From positions 1 through 7,464 of the forward strand of contig CACXEB010000090.1 of the NCBI GenBank assembly GCA_902766515.1: a DNA stretch of 7,464 nucleotides, written 5' to 3'. Shown one piece after another: positions 5,720 to 7,464 of the stretch (the first letter of the stretch is position 1; the number at the start of each line of letters is the position of its first letter). The notes beneath the pieces are model-generated. The model was not told the DNA's origin. It saw nothing but the letters and a program-made list of their open reading frames with translations, and did not search any database. A program made the position numbers and the translations under genes. This DNA is from an uncultured Eubacteriales bacterium (lineage in GTDB: Bacteria; Bacillota_A; Clostridia; Christensenellales; Aristaeellaceae).

Positions 5720-7153
5720 TCACTTGATGCGCAGTGTGACCGTCCTTGTCGCCACCTCGTTTTCCGCACCGGTGATGACGCAGCGGTAGGTAAAGCCGGC
5801 GACCGTGGGACGCACGGACAGGATCAGCGTGTCGGTCGTGGTGCCGATGCGGTCATCCCGCTCCACCAGATCCCACCAGCCGCTGATGCCGTCATCATAC
5901 TGCCACTGGTAGCTGATGGCGTTTTCCGCTTCCACGTGCAGCACGGCCTGAGCGCCGTTCGCGGCGGTCACGTCCTCCGGCTGCTTCAGGATGCGGGCAG
6001 CGGCCCCGGTCACGATGCTCACGGTGTCGGTCACCGCCTCATCGCCCTCGACACCGGTCAGGCGGCATCGGATCCGCGCGCCCTTCAGCTGCTCGTTCAC
6101 GACGATGGTCATCCTCATCGTGTCGACGCCTTCCGCCTGTTCCGGCGTCAGGTCCGTCCATTCATCCTCGCCGGAACCGATCTGCCAGTGCCAGGCAGCG
6201 GCATTGACCGCTTCCACGGTAAAGACGGCTTCGCCGCCCAACGCGGCGATCGCATCCACGGGCTGTGTCACGATGCTGAGCGCCGAGCTGAGCGAAATGG
6301 TCACCTCGTCTGAAATGAGGGTGTTCTGCACGCCGGTCACAATGCAGCGGTACGTCCAGGCGGCGTTTTCCTCCGTCAGGGTGAAGAGCAGGCCCGCTGT
6401 CCTGGAGCCCGCATAGGTATCGTTGTCCGGCAGGTGGATGAAGTCCTTGTCCCCTTCCTTGTACTGCCACTGATAGCTCACCGCGTTCTCCGCAATGAGG
6501 GACAGGATGACCGGCTGGCCGACCGATCCCACCACGTTGGCAGGCTGGACGGCAATAAACGCGGCGTAAATGGGTTCGGGCGTCGCCGGCACGGGTGTCG
6601 CTTTGACCGGGGTCGGCGTTGTCTTCGCAGGCTTCGGGGTCGGTGTCGGGGTGACCTTGGCCGGCCTGGGTGTCGGTGTGGGCGTCTTCCCTGCCGTGCG
6701 GGCAGGGGTCGGGGTGGCGATGACCTGGTCCGGCCGTCTGGTCACGGCGGGCTTGGGCGTCACCGCGCCGGCGGTCTTCGCGTCCTCCAGCGTCACGCCG
6801 TAGGCGCTGGCGCCTTTCCCCGGACGGTACTGGCTGATTTCCTTCTTGGTCATGTACTGCACATCGTATGACCAGGCGTACAGTTCCCGGATCTCACCGT
6901 CCACGCAGATCGCGATCCGCAGGACGTCATTGGCCTTGATGTTACCGCTGCTGCCTGAGGCGTTGGCCAGCGTATATACCGCCGTGTTGGCCGTCACCTG
7001 AAACTCAGCTTCCTTCGCAGCGGCGTCTGAATAGACGGTCGATCCGCTCAGCAGGTAGGCCAGCGCCGTCTTGAACGCGCCGTCCGCGGCGTATACAGGC
7101 AGCGCCGCCAGGAGCAGCGCCGCGCACAGGGCCAGACATACAAACCGTTTCAT
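5720..7153 (-). CDS. Secreted protein with Pro-Thr linker and three Ig-like repeats
   Basis: A 477-residue exported protein of unknown role. Residues 1-22 are a clear Sec signal peptide ending VYA. Residues 25-112 form a small, possibly SH3-like domain (about STVYSDAAAKEAEFQVTANT onward) that I cannot name. Residues 132-194 are a Pro/Thr/Lys-rich linker. Three Ig-like repeats follow at about 199-288, 293-382 and 388-477, each with an early QP, a W on strand C (SYQWQYKEG, AWHWQIGSG, SYQWQYDDG) and a late YRC/IRC followed by TG. Each repeat has a single Cys (270, 363, 458) and no partner, so the usual Ig disulfide is absent. There is no sortase motif, C-terminal anchor or catalytic motif. The start at 7153 is supported by GAAAGGA at 7161-7167, 7 bases upstream, and by the signal peptide. 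It follows a dus gene on the same strand and may be co-transcribed with it. A wall-associated binding role is inferred. Confidence 0.88.
   Translation of the reverse strand: MKRFVCLALCAALLLAALPVYAADGAFKTALAYLLSGSTVYSDAAAKEAEFQVTANTAVYTLANASGSSGNIKANDVLRIAICVDGEIRELYAWSYDVQYMTKKEISQYRPGKGASAYGVTLEDAKTAGAVTPKPAVTRRPDQVIATPTPARTAGKTPTPTPRPAKVTPTPTPKPAKTTPTPVKATPVPATPEPIYAAFIAVQPANVVGSVGQPVILSLIAENAVSYQWQYKEGDKDFIHLPDNDTYAGSRTAGLLFTLTEENAAWTYRCIVTGVQNTLISDEVTISLSSALSIVTQPVDAIAALGGEAVFTVEAVNAAAWHWQIGSGEDEWTDLTPEQAEGVDTMRMTIVVNEQLKGARIRCRLTGVEGDEAVTDTVSIVTGAAARILKQPEDVTAANGAQAVLHVEAENAISYQWQYDDGISGWWDLVERDDRIGTTTDTLILSVRPTVAGFTYRCVITGAENEVATRTVTLRIK
6572..6760 (-). repeat. Low-complexity Pro-Thr linker coding repeat
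   Basis: This segment encodes residues 132-194 of the Ig-repeat protein, with recurring TPTP units separated by RPAK or KPAK. The DNA is a run of imperfect short repeats of the type GGGGTCGGTGTCGG on the + strand. Such linkers space exported binding domains away from the N-terminal part, and they are prone to length change between strains. Confidence 0.75.
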
Positions 7154-7175
7154 ATGTTGTTCCTTTCTTGCTTGA

Positions 7176-7207
7176 TCCGGCGTGATGACGGATGGTTCCG
7201 CGCCGGA
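7176..7207 (-). promoter_or_regulatory. Intercistronic stem-loop between dus and the Ig-repeat gene
   Basis: TCCGGCG at 7176-7182 pairs with CGCCGGA at 7201-7207. Inside, CGGA at 7189-7192 pairs with TCCG at 7197-7200 around a TGGT loop, so the two stems can stack into about 11 bp with a 6-base bulge. There is no U tract on either side, so it is not a classical terminator. It lies between the dus stop and the start of the secreted protein and could act in RNA processing or stability; this is inferred. Confidence 0.45.
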
Positions 7208-7221
7208 AGATTTCATCCCAT

Positions 7222-7464
7222 TCATTCCGCTGCGTCGATCGCCGCTGTCAGGGCGTCGAGCACACGGTCAGCTTCCTCAAACGACTCTGCCTGGTTGATG
7301 CGTGTCCGCGCTTCCGCGGCGCCGCGCAGCCCCTTGATGTACCAGGCGTAAAACTTCCGCATCTCCAGCAAAGCCCGGTGCGGGTCCCTGTCGGCGGAAA
7401 GCCAGCGCGCGTGCCTGCGCGCGAGTGCGATCCGCTCCCGGGGGCTGGGCGGCTGCCAGTCCTC
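7222..7464 (-). CDS. dus: tRNA-dihydrouridine synthase, C-terminal 80 residues (N terminus outside window)
   Basis: The - strand frame is open from the window edge to a TGA at 7222-7224 and encodes 80 residues. The block LLEMRKFYAWYIKGLRGAAE, then ARTRINQAESFEEADRVLDAL, matches the helical C-terminal domain of DusB-like flavoenzymes, which reduce uridine to dihydrouridine in tRNA. The FMN-binding TIM barrel and the catalytic Cys are beyond the edge and were not seen. The stop overlaps an ATG in the ATGA arrangement, in frame with the next gene, but that gene's true start is probably 7153. The symbol is given at family level only; the paralogue cannot be settled from this part. Confidence 0.88.
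   Translation of the reverse strand, partial: EDWQPPSPRERIALARRHARWLSADRDPHRALLEMRKFYAWYIKGLRGAAEARTRINQAESFEEADRVLDALTAAIDAAE

Noticed and set aside
5717..5730. GCATCA-CT-TGATGC palindrome over the stop codon of the Ig-repeat gene
   Set aside because: A 2-base loop cannot close as a hairpin and no T run follows, so it is not a terminator; probably chance.
5153..6313. Long + strand open frame of 386 codons
   Set aside because: It crosses the S24 gene in another frame, the terminator and the Ig-repeat gene on the opposite strand, and its Arg/Pro-rich composition is typical of a GC-rich shadow frame.
6572..6760. Repeated short units that might suggest a CRISPR or VNTR element
   Set aside because: The repeats are in-frame TPTP codons of a protein linker, without spacers or a constant repeat length.

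Overview
The window looks like a chromosomal stretch from a GC-rich member of the Firmicutes (Clostridia), possibly of the Christensenellales type. The reasons are strong AGGAGG-type ribosome binding sites, sigma-A-like promoters, a DegV lipid-binding protein, a YifB/ComM AAA+ protein, and a secreted protein whose Pro-Thr linker is built from TPTP blocks. The lineage is inferred from style and was not searched. I see no prophage, insertion sequence, CRISPR array, tRNA or rRNA.

Layout. (1) Bases 1-88 carry the 3' part of what looks like a conserved structured RNA on the + strand, perhaps of the raiA-motif type, cut by the window edge. It runs into a bidirectional terminator at 89-123 that also ends the next gene. 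(2) 135-1433 on the - strand is an HtrA/DegP-like membrane-anchored serine protease with one PDZ domain. (3) 1434-1642 is an AT-rich divergent intergenic region with a promoter-like element, a hairpin near the predicted mRNA 5' end, and phased direct repeats. (4) 1643-2191 on the + strand is an unrecognised 182-residue protein with a faint resemblance to C39-like papain folds. (5) 2291-5642 on the + strand is a three-gene operon: a sigma-A promoter, yifB/comM, a degV-family gene, an XRE-S24 self-cleaving repressor, and a strong terminator. (6) 5720-7153 on the - strand is a secreted protein with three Ig-like repeats. (7) 7222-7464 on the - strand is the C-terminal 80 residues of a tRNA-dihydrouridine synthase, the upstream neighbour of the Ig-repeat gene.

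How the parts may work together. The central operon joins a ComM-type branch-migration helicase (DNA uptake and recombination), a fatty-acid-binding DegV/FakB-like protein and a LexA/CI-like regulator that keeps its Ser-Lys dyad and an Ala-Gly cleavage site. Spacings of 13 and 25 bases imply co-transcription. A perfect 11-bp inverted repeat brackets the yifB ribosome binding site and pairs its start codon. The own-promoter transcript would lose most of the left arm, whereas a read-through transcript would keep it. The operon's regulatory logic is the most interesting part of the window. The rest is ordinary envelope and housekeeping content.
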